A stretch of DNA of 44,459 nucleotides from Candidatus Zixiibacteriota bacterium. Lineage in GTDB: Bacteria; Zixibacteria; MSB-5A5; UBA10806; 4484-95. A program made the position numbers and the translations under genes. Each line of letters begins with the position of its first letter. Positions within the stretch are counted from its first letter, which is position 1. This document shows positions 8,739-16,883 of this stretch, one piece after another. The notes beneath the pieces are model-generated. The model saw nothing but the letters and a program-made list of their open reading frames with translations, was not told the origin of the DNA and ran no database searches. The stretch spans positions 1-44,459 of the forward strand of contig JAAEQD010000198.1 of the NCBI GenBank assembly GCA_024231855.1, read 5' to 3'.

Positions 8739-11657
8739 TTATCTCAACAACATCATTTTCTCGACCGAGCTTTGCTGACCACTTTGCAGCTTGATAAAAT
8801 ACATCCCACTGGCAACATCCCGACCCCGCGAATCTCTACTATTCCAGGTTATTTCATAAGCGCCCGATGTCTTAAATCCGCTTATAAGCGTGTTCACTTT
8901 GCGGCCGAGGATATCATATATTTCCAATTCAACCTGCGCCGGCCTGGCAATCGAGAACTTGATTATCGTAGTCGGATTAAATGGATTGGGGTAATTGCCG
9001 GCTATACCGAAGACAAGGGGCAAACCGGGCTGAGGTTGATCGGCGATATCGGTCATGTTGTAGTATTTCTGCGTGGCGGCATCGGCGACCTCCTGAAGGG
9101 CTTCCAGGCTGTTCCCGCCGAGTATCGCGAAAGCCGCCGTAACCGATGCTCCGAACGGGATATCCCAGGGTCCAGTAGTCATCATAATAGAGGCGTCCTC
9201 AGGAGTGGTGATAGCTGTATCGGTGAAATCGGCATTCATGTAATTCCACTTATCCGCAAGCGTAAACAAGGGAGGGTAAACCTCATTTTCGTTACTCAGT
9301 GCCTTGAAAGAAACCGCCCCTTCGGGATTTAAAACCATAACTCCTCTGTAGCTCGTGGTATAGTACTGGTAGCCGAGATTGCGCTCCCGATCGAAATTCG
9401 CTCTGTCGTTGGCAACTCCCCAGGGCATATCCCAATCCTCAAAATGAGCTACCCGGACACCGACCAGGTCGGTATCGCCGTCGTTAGTAATATCATATTT
9501 TGTTATGATATAAGTATTATCAGGCGAATCGATCCAGCCATAGCATGTTTGATTAACCGAGATGTTCAAGGGTTCATCGGCGGCCTGATCATTGAAACTG
9601 CAGGAGTATTCCAGATCGGCATCCTCGCCCGGCTCAAACCTGGCGATTCCCGATATTGGGATGAAATCTGATTCGATTAGCTGATCCTGATCCCGAGCGC
9701 CGTTTGAGACACGAGTCGGTCCATCGCCGATCAAAAGGGCGCCCTCGAATAAGTAGTTTGCCGTAAACCTGGGAGTTTTATAGCCCTGACCGGCCCAGTC
9801 AGGATTCAGGTCGGTCGGCTCCAATCCATATTGCCCGAAATTTGAAATCGTGAAATCACAAGCGCCGATATCGAAATGGGCTATTTCGGGATCACCCGGA
9901 TGCCCTACTTGTATGGTAATAACGCCCTCGGTTTCATAACCATCGGCAAAGATATTGATTACCAAGGGGACCCGATAGCCTTCGGGCGTTTCTTCATCGA
10001 AAATTATTTCGAACCTTTGGCCATCATTATCGGCGGACTCCCCGGCGCCAATATCGCCAAAGAATGCCGAATCCTGAATTATATCCCCAAACGGGCTTTC
10101 TGTCAGAATACGCGCGGATACATTTGTAGCTGCCGTACCGGAATTGCTCAAGGTCACAACTAATTCCACTTCCTCACCCGGATCGGGATGGTTGTCATTG
10201 GGCTCGTAAATTTGATAATTGGAGAGATATATATTTGGGATTTCATTGCCGGGCATAAAATCCAGCGCTTCCCTTACATTTATGATACCATGCCCATAGG
10301 TATTATCCTCATCTGGATGGCCCAGATCGCCGCAGGATTGTATCAGCGCCCACTTGATCGTATCAACCGAGGCATTAGGATTGAATTGGCGTAGAAGGGC
10401 GACCGCGCCGGCAACATGCGGGGTAGCCATCGAGGTTCCACTCCAACCGGTACTCTGGTATCCTCCCCCGGGCACGCTCGATCTGACATTAACGCCGGGA
10501 GCTACAACCTCGGGTTTAATCGTCACATGGTCGCATTGCGAAGGGCCTCTGGCCGAAAAATCGGCAATCGGGAAACTGTCGGAATTCCCGTTGACCGCGC
10601 CGACTGAGAACGAATTATAATCAGATGTATTACGGCTGGCCGGAGCCCACATCGACTCATCGTATGGATCGCCTTGATAGCGATTTCCCGCCGCGAACAC
10701 GACCACAATACCTGCCGCTTCGCAATTATCTATAGAATTCCAATTATAAGTCGGACAGGAAAAATCGTGATAGCCCCACGAATTGCCTATCGCATCCGGA
10801 ACATCATCTATAGTAGTTGGATCGCCGTCGGGATCAACCAGCCACTGAAAGGCGGCTGTAGAATTACCGCCGCTTACAATGGCCCTGGAGGCTATCCACA
10901 AGGCTCCATGAGCCACGCCGATAGTATCGCCTGAAGTTTCGCCCAGGCCGGTAATCGTGCCCATCGTATGAGTACCGTGGCCATCCGTATCATAGGGGAA
11001 ATCATTGGAGGGATTGGCGGTATCCAGCCAGCATTCTTCCGGCGGAGCGCCATTATTACCGCGCCACCGGCCATGTAAGGCGGGATGGTTGCCATCAACC
11101 CCGGTATCGATATTAGCGACCAGTCGTCCGGCGCCGGTATAGCCTAGCTCCCACATCTCTGGCGCGCCAATCACCTCAAGCCCTCTCTCGACACTGTTAA
11201 TAGCGGGCGGCTCGGAATCATTCTCTACCGGCTTAATCAACTCCGGCTCGTTCCACAAGTGAATTGTCGCGACATCGCCGCGGTCGGCTAATCTTAATAT
11301 AGCGATCTTTGACAATTTCGCCTGAATCGCGTTGGTAATCCAGAAATTAATATATTCGCCAACCTCTCCCCTTTTTTGGGAATTGTTTAATTCAGCCAGA
11401 AGGTTAGCTTGAGAATTAGTGGCAATTTCCCGAAGACGACTGATAACGTAGTTATGCCTTTCCTGCCTGGTTGAATTAGCCATCGTCATCACTTGTTTAA
11501 ATGCGGCAACATCGAATTGATCGATCATCACGATCATACAAAAGACCTTGTCATTCTCCGCCATTTCGTCAAGGTAGGCAAATAAATCATCGTCAATCGA
11601 ACCGGCAAAGGATGAAACATCCAAAAGAGCCAGACATACACACACAAATAGTTTCAT
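8739..11657 (-). CDS. Secreted S8-family subtilisin-like serine protease with T9SS sorting domain
   Basis: About 972 residues from the ATG at 11657; a neighbouring ATG at 11660 is equally in frame, and AGGAGG upstream has better spacing (7 nt) to 11657. A signal peptide (MKLFVCVCLALLDVSSFAGS) is followed by a ~150-residue region that probably acts as propeptide. The catalytic triad is visible: Asp184 in NIDTGVDGNHP, His227 in DGHGTHTMG, Ser409 in GTSMATPHVAGA, with oxyanion Asn in FAAGN. After the protease domain come a CARDB-like beta domain (VELVVTLSNSGTAATNV) and further beta-rich sequence. The C-terminus is a T9SS type A domain (NYPNPFNPTTIIKF). It is predicted to degrade proteins at the cell surface or outside. 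It is a single-gene unit with its own terminator. Confidence 0.93.
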   Translation of the reverse strand: MKLFVCVCLALLDVSSFAGSIDDDLFAYLDEMAENDKVFCMIVMIDQFDVAAFKQVMTMANSTRQERHNYVISRLREIATNSQANLLAELNNSQKRGEVGEYINFWITNAIQAKLSKIAILRLADRGDVATIHLWNEPELIKPVENDSEPPAINSVERGLEVIGAPEMWELGYTGAGRLVANIDTGVDGNHPALHGRWRGNNGAPPEECWLDTANPSNDFPYDTDGHGTHTMGTITGLGETSGDTIGVAHGALWIASRAIVSGGNSTAAFQWLVDPDGDPTTIDDVPDAIGNSWGYHDFSCPTYNWNSIDNCEAAGIVVVFAAGNRYQGDPYDESMWAPASRNTSDYNSFSVGAVNGNSDSFPIADFSARGPSQCDHVTIKPEVVAPGVNVRSSVPGGGYQSTGWSGTSMATPHVAGAVALLRQFNPNASVDTIKWALIQSCGDLGHPDEDNTYGHGIINVREALDFMPGNEIPNIYLSNYQIYEPNDNHPDPGEEVELVVTLSNSGTAATNVSARILTESPFGDIIQDSAFFGDIGAGESADNDGQRFEIIFDEETPEGYRVPLVINIFADGYETEGVITIQVGHPGDPEIAHFDIGACDFTISNFGQYGLEPTDLNPDWAGQGYKTPRFTANYLFEGALLIGDGPTRVSNGARDQDQLIESDFIPISGIARFEPGEDADLEYSCSFNDQAADEPLNISVNQTCYGWIDSPDNTYIITKYDITNDGDTDLVGVRVAHFEDWDMPWGVANDRANFDRERNLGYQYYTTSYRGVMVLNPEGAVSFKALSNENEVYPPLFTLADKWNYMNADFTDTAITTPEDASIMMTTGPWDIPFGASVTAAFAILGGNSLEALQEVADAATQKYYNMTDIADQPQPGLPLVFGIAGNYPNPFNPTTIIKFSIARPAQVELEIYDILGRKVNTLISGFKTSGAYEITWNSRDSRGRDVASGMYFIKLQSGQQSSVEKMMLLR

Positions 11658-11966
11658 CATTAATCCTCCTGAGAGATAAAGTTGAGATTTAAAATAATAT
11701 AATATAACACTCCATAATCTCAAACTTAATTTTAGATCTACTGGTCATTAATAGGAATATAGTGGTAATAACATACAATCCTATTTAAAGCCCTCTAGTT
11801 AAGCCCAATCGTTAACAGTGGCGAACGCGGCGTACCGGAGATAGCGGAATTTTTGACAATTATATATGGTTAATTCGCCATTTTGTTACACTTTTTCCCC
11901 GGATTTGACCCAAAATTTCCTCTTTTATTGAATGGCGAGACATAAAGCCGATCTATATAGATAGGG

Positions 11967-12980
11967 ATGAATGATTTCATTGACATAGATTTAGAGCTTT
12001 TGCGGATCGATACGATTCTTGGTGTTGATCTTTATCTTAAGAGTTCATCAGGATTCGTACTCTATCGAAGCCGCAATATTCCCTTTAACGAAAAGGTTCG
12101 AGGCAATCTTCTAAACCATGGCGTGAAGGAATTATATATACCGTCGTCTGAATCGGCCAAATTTAACCGTTACATCGAGAATAATCTTGCCAGCATCCTG
12201 GCCGATGAAAAAGTAAGCATTGAACGGAAACGCAAGATCGCTTATGAATCCAGCCAAAATGTGGCCCGGGAGTTGATTCAGGATCCAACTTCACCCACGG
12301 TGGTCAAACGAGCAACGAAAATTGTCGAAGGCCTGGTGGATTTGCATCAAAAAGATGATGGTGGGTTTCAGAAGATCATTCAATTGATGCCGGGCGATTA
12401 CAGTATTATTAATCATAGCGCCAATGTGGCTACTTATTCTATCGCGATAGGGAAATCTCTTGGCGTAAGTAAAAACGATCTCTATGAACTGGGCGTCGGT
12501 GCTTTACTTCACGATATTGGTAAAAGTAAAGTACCGATGGGAATTTTAAATAAACCTGCCAGACTGACATCTGATGAATTTAATATGGTAAAAGAGCATG
12601 TCCTGTATGGATTGAAAATGGCCAGCAATAATCCGGTGGTGCCAAAACAATCACTGATCCCGATTCTCAATCATCATGAAAGATTAACAGGTATAGGTTA
12701 TCCTTATGGAAAAAGCGAAAGTGAAATACCTTTGTTCGGTTTGATTACGGCGGTCGCCGATAGTTTCGATGCGATGACAACTAATCGCGTGTATCAAAAA
12801 GCTCTATCATCTTTTAAAGCACTGGAAATTCTATTAACTGAAACCGATAATTATGATATAAAAGTACTGGGCGAATTACTGAAACTGATGGGACCGGATA
12901 AGGCAAACTTAAAGTTAAAAGCCAACCCAATTACTGATTTAAATAGCGAAGAACTACCCAAACAAAAGCTAATTATATAA
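11967..12980 (+). CDS. HD-GYP-type phosphohydrolase (probable cyclic-di-GMP phosphodiesterase)
   Basis: 337 residues, no signal peptide or membrane segment. The C-terminal HD-GYP domain has NHSANVATYS (His150), LLHDIGKSKVP (His182-Asp183), EHVLYG (His211), NHHERLTGIGYP (236–246) and AVADSFDAMTTNR (Asp265). These are the metal and GYP motifs of the family, which linearises cyclic-di-GMP. The usual HHERxDGxGYP motif has Thr in place of Asp. The N-terminal ~130 residues contain a domain found before many HD-GYP domains (ILGVDLYLKSSSG, HGVKELYIP), not a receiver or sensor I can name. The ATG has only a weak AGGG ribosome-binding site. It is monocistronic and convergent with ridA. Confidence 0.85.
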   Translation: MNDFIDIDLELLRIDTILGVDLYLKSSSGFVLYRSRNIPFNEKVRGNLLNHGVKELYIPSSESAKFNRYIENNLASILADEKVSIERKRKIAYESSQNVARELIQDPTSPTVVKRATKIVEGLVDLHQKDDGGFQKIIQLMPGDYSIINHSANVATYSIAIGKSLGVSKNDLYELGVGALLHDIGKSKVPMGILNKPARLTSDEFNMVKEHVLYGLKMASNNPVVPKQSLIPILNHHERLTGIGYPYGKSESEIPLFGLITAVADSFDAMTTNRVYQKALSSFKALEILLTETDNYDIKVLGELLKLMGPDKANLKLKANPITDLNSEELPKQKLII

Positions 12981-12983
12981 TTC

Positions 12984-13023
12984 ATCGGCCCGGGCGAATT
13001 AGGGTTCGGGCCAGTCACCGATC
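12984..13023. terminator. Possible hairpin between convergent genes
   Basis: An inner imperfect stem (GGCCCG at 12987–12992 with CGGGCC at 13007–13012) is enclosed by ATCGG/CCGAT. It lies between two converging genes, as expected of a terminator, but neither side has a T tract, so the call is weak. Confidence 0.3.
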
Positions 13024-13053
13024 CGGTAGTTTCACGGAAATCATAACATATTT

Positions 13054-13431
13054 TTAGATATAGCCGATAGCATCAACCTCGATTAGGGCGTCTTTTGGCA
13101 GTCTGGCCACCTCGATCGCGGCGCGGGCCGGCAAAACACCTTTGAAATATTCGGCATAAATATCGTTGACTCTGTTAAAATCGGCCAGATCTTTAAAAAA
13201 TACCGTCACCTTTATCGCCTTGTCCAGACCGCTGCCACCAGCCTCGAGAACGGTAGCCAGGTTTTTAAATGCCAGATGTGCTTGTTTTTCTATCGGACCG
13301 GTTTCGAGTTCACCGGTGACCAGGTCGATAGGAATCTGGCCCGAGCAGAAAACCAGATTGCCGAATATTATTCCTTGCGAATATGGACCTATAGGTTTGG
13401 GCGCTAGTTCCGAATAGACCGCTTTTTTCAT
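13054..13431 (-). CDS. ridA: RidA/YjgF family enamine/imine deaminase
   Basis: 125 residues, the normal length for the family, which forms trimers and hydrolyses reactive enamine/imine intermediates such as 2-aminoacrylate released by PLP enzymes. Family signatures are present: KPIGPYSQGI near the N-terminus, VFCSGQIPID, then the active-site Arg in PARAAIEVARLPKDA and EVDAIGYI at the end. The ATG at 13431 is preceded by GGGAGG with 4-nt spacing. It appears to be a single-gene unit on the minus strand with an AT-rich upstream region. Confidence 0.92.
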   Translation of the reverse strand: MKKAVYSELAPKPIGPYSQGIIFGNLVFCSGQIPIDLVTGELETGPIEKQAHLAFKNLATVLEAGGSGLDKAIKVTVFFKDLADFNRVNDIYAEYFKGVLPARAAIEVARLPKDALIEVDAIGYI

Positions 13432-13797
13432 AAATCCTCCCGAAATTCAATTCTAAAACATTCCACGCATTTTTTACCATAAATTTTACTTTCATACAAT
13501 CTCTGTTTGTAGAAATGATAAATTGAATAGAATTAGGTTGCTCAATTGGAATAAAATCCTTTTTGGAAGCCAATCACCGGGTTTTCGGCTTAAATTACTA
13601 TTCCGCCTTAGTCGTTTAATCATAATGCATTAGCGCATGAAATGGCGATTCCAAAAAATATTGTTGGCCGATAATAGCAATCCTGATAAAGTATTTTCGC
13701 AATAAATCGAACTCTATTTGGTAGTGCAAAAATAGAAATTGAGCGGAATTATTTTGATAATACGGCCGATCAAGGTAATTTATTCAGTTGTTTAGGC
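13432..13797. other. Gene-free AT-rich interval
   Basis: This stretch between ridA and the tRNA-Gln promoter shows no coding potential that I believe on either strand. It must contain the ridA promoter, which I cannot place with confidence. Nothing else is recognised. Confidence 0.5.
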
Positions 13798-13825
13798 TTG
13801 ACAATTGGTAATATAATTTTATTTT
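13788..13825 (+). promoter_or_regulatory. Promoter region of tRNA-Gln and prs
   Basis: Two overlapping sigma-70 readings fit: TTGACA (13798–13803) with TATTTT (13820–13825, 16-bp spacer), or TTGTTT (13788–13793) with a perfect TATAAT (13812–13817, 18-bp spacer). Either places the start of transcription just before the tRNA at 13843. Confidence 0.6.
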
Positions 13826-13842
13826 TATAGATTCGGAATTTT

Positions 13843-13914
13843 TGGGGCGTCGACAAGTGGTAAGTCACCAGCCTTTGGAGCTGGCATTCCCAGGTTCGAA
13901 TCCTGGCGCCCCAG
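13843..13914 (+). tRNA. tRNA-Gln (anticodon TTG)
   Basis: The cloverleaf folds from sequence. Acceptor arms are TGGGGCG and CGCCCCA plus discriminator G; the D arm is closed by GAC/GTC; the anticodon stem CCAGC/GCTGG surrounds loop CTTTGGA, giving anticodon TTG for glutamine CAA; the T arm is CCAGG, TTCGAAT, CCTGG. CCA is not encoded. It lies 30 bp upstream of prs with no terminator between, so the two are probably transcribed together. Confidence 0.95.
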
Positions 13915-13944
13915 TTTAACCAGGCCTATAGAAGCGAGGACAAT

Positions 13945-14880
13945 GTGCCGGACGAGATAAGGATTTTTGCGGGAAATTCAAATAAGCCCCTGGCGGCTAA
14001 AATAGCTAACTATATCCATCAACCACTATCCGCCTGCGAGGCTACCCGCTTTTCAGACGATGAGATATTTTTCAAGATCGATGAAAATATTAGGGGTATG
14101 GATGTATTTATAATTCAATCTACTAATCCACCGGCGGAGAATTTTCTCGAATTGCTGATAATGGCCGATGCGGCCCGGCGAGCTTCGGCCCGGCGAGTAA
14201 CGGCGGTAATCCCCTATTTCGGATACGCGCGAGCCGACCGAAAGGATCAGCCGCGAGTGGCAATCACGTCCAAATTAATCGCCAATACCATAACTACCTC
14301 GGGGTTCAACAGGGTTATTCTGATGGATCTTCATGCCTCCCAGATTCAAGGCTTTTTCGATATTCCCACCGATCACCTTTATTCGGCTCGGACGTTTAAC
14401 CGGTTTTTCGCGAACCTGAACCTTACTAATCTGGTAATTCTCTCTCCCGATGTTGGATCAACTAAAGTTGCCCGGGCTTTCGCCGAAAAGCTGAATGCGA
14501 GCCTGGCAATAATTGATAAGCGTCGGCCCAAGGCTAACAAGGCGGAGGTCATGAATATTATCGGGGATGTTAAGGGTAAGAATATTATAATCCGGGATGA
14601 TATGGTCGATACCGCCGGCACGATGATAAAGGCAGCCGAGGCGGTGGCCAATGAAGGTGCCGAATCGGTAGTAGCCTGCTGTACTCATGCCGTGTTATCG
14701 GGAGATTCCATTAATGGTTTAAACGATAGTCCAATAGAGAAAATCTATGTTACGGACACTATCAATCTGGAACCATTAAACCTACCGGATAAATTTGAGA
14801 TATTATCGGTGGCTGATCTTTTAGGTGAAGCAATCATGAGAATACATGCCGAACGCTCGGTTTCGAGCCTATTCGATTGA
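13945..14880 (+). CDS. prs: Ribose-phosphate pyrophosphokinase (PRPP synthetase)
   Basis: 311 residues, close to the class I family length. It makes PRPP from ribose 5-phosphate and ATP, feeding purine, pyrimidine, His, Trp and NAD synthesis; PyrE encoded nearby uses PRPP. Family motifs are clear: IRIFAGNSNKPLA, FSDDEIFFKIDENIRG, AVIPYFGYARADRKDQPR (ATP/catalytic region), LMDLHASQIQGFFDIPTDHL, and the ribose-5-phosphate loop IRDDMVDTAGTM. The start is GTG at 13945, preceded by GAGGA; an ATG two bases earlier is out of frame and closes within six codons. It is downstream of tRNA-Gln and upstream of rplY, with a 146-bp gap before rplY. Confidence 0.96.
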   Translation: MPDEIRIFAGNSNKPLAAKIANYIHQPLSACEATRFSDDEIFFKIDENIRGMDVFIIQSTNPPAENFLELLIMADAARRASARRVTAVIPYFGYARADRKDQPRVAITSKLIANTITTSGFNRVILMDLHASQIQGFFDIPTDHLYSARTFNRFFANLNLTNLVILSPDVGSTKVARAFAEKLNASLAIIDKRRPKANKAEVMNIIGDVKGKNIIIRDDMVDTAGTMIKAAEAVANEGAESVVACCTHAVLSGDSINGLNDSPIEKIYVTDTINLEPLNLPDKFEILSVADLLGEAIMRIHAERSVSSLFD

Positions 14881-15026
14881 TCTTTGACATAGTAAACAGT
14901 TTTGAAAATCAAAACCGGGGTTTCAGGCCTTGAATTTCCTGAATCGGGTCGGAACATCGGGAATTTGATTTCGAGTTTTAATAGACAGGTGTGAGTAAAA
15001 GTAAAATGTTGATAAGGAGCAATTAG

Positions 15027-15737
15027 ATGAAAGAGATTACCCTCGAGGTATCCTCAAGAGAAAACGCGGGAAAAGGAGTAGCTCGCAAGCTGCGAGCGGC
15101 CAGTAAAATCCCTGCCATTGTGTATGGTAAGGATCATGATTCAAAACCGCTAGTGATCGATTATGATCATTTCCATACAAAATACCACAGTTTGCATGGC
15201 GAGAACGCGTTGGTTAATTTAAAGATCGATGGTAAAGCTGTTGACAGCAAAGCCATGATCAGAGATATGCAGCACGATCCTGTATACGGTGATATACTCC
15301 ATTTGGATTTTCAATATATCAGGATGGATCAGAAAATTCATATGCCGGTGCAGGTGAAATTGATCGGCATCGCCAACGGCGTAAGAACTTTCAGTGGTGT
15401 TATGCAATGGAAGCACAGAGAGCTGGAAGTGCTGGCTTTACCGAAAGACCTGCCCGAGTCAATTGATATCAATATCGAGGAAATGAATATCGGTGACGCG
15501 ATTCATATATCGGATCTGGATTACCCCAATCTTGAATTCGTTAACAACGATACCGAAACAGTTGTCTCCGTTATCGCTCCCAAGGTTATTCAAGAAGAGA
15601 CTACTGAAGAAGAAGGTGAAGAAGGCGAAGAAGGCGCTGTGGAAGCCGCTGTTGAAGGCGAAGAACAGGCCGAACCGGAAGTTATCGCGGAAAAGAAAGC
15701 CGAGGATCGTCAAACAGGCAAAGACAAAAAGAAATAG
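15027..15737 (+). CDS. rplY: 50S ribosomal protein L25 (bL25, long CTC form)
   Basis: 236 residues. The N-terminal ~90 residues form the 5S-rRNA-binding L25 domain (SRENAGKGVARKLRAASKIPAIVYG). Residues ~95–190 form the second beta domain of the TL5/CTC type (LDFQYIRMDQKIHMPVQVKL, VLALPKDLPESI, INIEEMNIGDAIHI). The last ~45 residues are a highly charged Glu/Ala/Lys tail typical of long forms. The ATG follows AAGGAG at 7-nt spacing. The prs–rplY order is common in bacteria, but the usual next gene, pth (peptidyl-tRNA hydrolase), is missing: a terminator follows directly. Confidence 0.95.
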   Translation: MKEITLEVSSRENAGKGVARKLRAASKIPAIVYGKDHDSKPLVIDYDHFHTKYHSLHGENALVNLKIDGKAVDSKAMIRDMQHDPVYGDILHLDFQYIRMDQKIHMPVQVKLIGIANGVRTFSGVMQWKHRELEVLALPKDLPESIDINIEEMNIGDAIHISDLDYPNLEFVNNDTETVVSVIAPKVIQEETTEEEGEEGEEGAVEAAVEGEEQAEPEVIAEKKAEDRQTGKDKKK

Positions 15738-15761
15738 AATCATAATTCGATTTCGAGAATC

Positions 15762-15793
15762 AAGCGGGAATATTAATCTATTCCCGCTTTTAT
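15762..15793 (+). terminator. Rho-independent terminator after rplY
   Basis: An 11-bp perfect stem (AAGCGGGAATA at 15762–15772 with TATTCCCGCTT at 15779–15789) and a 6-nt loop are followed by T-rich sequence, 25 bp beyond the rplY stop. Confidence 0.88.
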
Positions 15794-15850
15794 ATTATTT
15801 AATATCGGGATTGTAGAGAAGATTGATAATTCCTGGCCGCCGGTATAATT

Positions 15851-16501
15851 TCAGTCTATTCTGCCTGCTTGCTTGAGCACAAATAGCGCGTCTACGGTAA
15901 CGAATTCATTAGAGTGTTTTCGCCTAGCACCACCCCAGTCTACCAGAGAACATCTGCTGGGACGAACCGATCTGATCGCCCGATACAATTTCTCCTCCGC
16001 CGGGAATCCGCCATCGGGCAATTGTTTCGACTCAAGCAAATAAAGCGCGTCATCGCAACGGCTATCATCGATAAAACCCGCTTCAGCCATTACTTTCAGA
16101 CCGAACAGGATATCGTATTCATAATAACAGGGATAATGCAATTTGACGAATCGCTCTTTGATAATGCTATCGTCGGTCAGTCTTTTATACAGTTTTCTTT
16201 TAAGAAATAATTCCGCCGCGTTTTTTACGGTTTGCGCGATTTTTTTATCGGCGGTCATTTTCGCGTAATAAGACAGGGCTCGTAGCGGAAGCAGGCTTTC
16301 GACGAATGAGGAATTCACAGCCCGGGGATTCTTGTCACAATTCCAACCACCGTCGGGCCATTGCCAGTTGATAAGCTTTTGGGCCAGTCTATGAATTCTG
16401 TCATCGGCCAGCCCCAGTTTAAGCAGATAATAAAGAGCATAGCTCTCCTTCGACGCGCATCGCCTTACCCGGCCTCTTATCGCCTTGATTGCTTTCTCAC
16501 G
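15851..16501 (-). CDS. C-terminal two-thirds of a prenyltransferase/squalene-oxidase-repeat-like protein (after in-frame TAG)
   Basis: The frame is open from just after the TAG at 16504–16502 to 15851 and is in phase with the upstream part. It begins REKAIKAIRGRVRRCASKES and continues YALYYLLKLGLADDRI, WQWPDGGWNCDKNP, NSSFVESLLPLRALSYYAK, FVKLHYPCYYEYDILFGLKV, LPDGGFPAEEKLYRA and VDWGGARRKHSNEFVTVDAL. The WPDGGW and DGGF repeats and alpha-alpha-barrel-like helices resemble prenyltransferase/squalene-cyclase repeat proteins of unknown function found in many bacteria. No catalytic DxDD motif is seen. A GTG at 16318 is the first start-like codon of a shorter frame but falls mid-domain. Together with 16502–16819 it forms one 322-codon gene. 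Confidence 0.65.
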   Translation of the reverse strand, partial: REKAIKAIRGRVRRCASKESYALYYLLKLGLADDRIHRLAQKLINWQWPDGGWNCDKNPRAVNSSFVESLLPLRALSYYAKMTADKKIAQTVKNAAELFLKRKLYKRLTDDSIIKERFVKLHYPCYYEYDILFGLKVMAEAGFIDDSRCDDALYLLESKQLPDGGFPAEEKLYRAIRSVRPSRCSLVDWGGARRKHSNEFVTVDALFVLKQAGRID

Positions 16502-16819
16502 CTAATCCGATAAAAGCCAATCATAGACTTGCTCCCGTAACGGCTCCAGATATTTATCCCCGGCCGGATAACCGAGATCGGATAAGCAACTCATCACCCA
16601 GTGAGCGCCACACCATTTCTGATAAGGATGATGCGGCAATTTTCCATCCCGCCCTCTTTCCGAAAGGAGCTTTGTTACGCGGACAGAATTTTTAATCTGT
16701 TTCTGTAATTTAGAGATAGGGTCAGAATTCTGTTTTTCGCCCAGAACATTGACCAATACCTTAAACCGTATAGATGGATCTTCAGAGTTAAGTAGTCGTG
16801 TTATTATACTGTCAGTCAT
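16502..16819 (-). CDS. N-terminal third of the same prenyltransferase-repeat-like protein, ended by an in-frame TAG
   Basis: 105 residues, MTDSIITRLLNSEDPSIRFK onward, with WCGAHWVMSCLSDLGYPAGD and QVYDWLLSD just before the TAG. The downstream sequence in the same frame continues the alpha-helical repeat protein without any indel, so a single base change creates the stop. The N-terminal 'RLLNSEDPSIRFKVLVNVLG' style is the usual start of this uncharacterised family, which supports the reading that one gene has been cut. Either it is a recent pseudogene, a sequence or assembly error, or a stop that is read through. TAG ends several intact genes here, so reassignment is unlikely. Confidence 0.65.
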   Translation of the reverse strand: MTDSIITRLLNSEDPSIRFKVLVNVLGEKQNSDPISKLQKQIKNSVRVTKLLSERGRDGKLPHHPYQKWCGAHWVMSCLSDLGYPAGDKYLEPLREQVYDWLLSD

Positions 16820-16883
16820 TTATTGGCCGGTAAATTCCATTGTCTTCTATACTCAAACCGAGGCAATCGCCTGCTCATTTATT

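Noticed and set aside
8574..9332. 252-codon open frame on the plus strand
   Set aside because: It lies antisense to the well-supported subtilase gene and crosses its terminator; the residue pattern is not protein-like.
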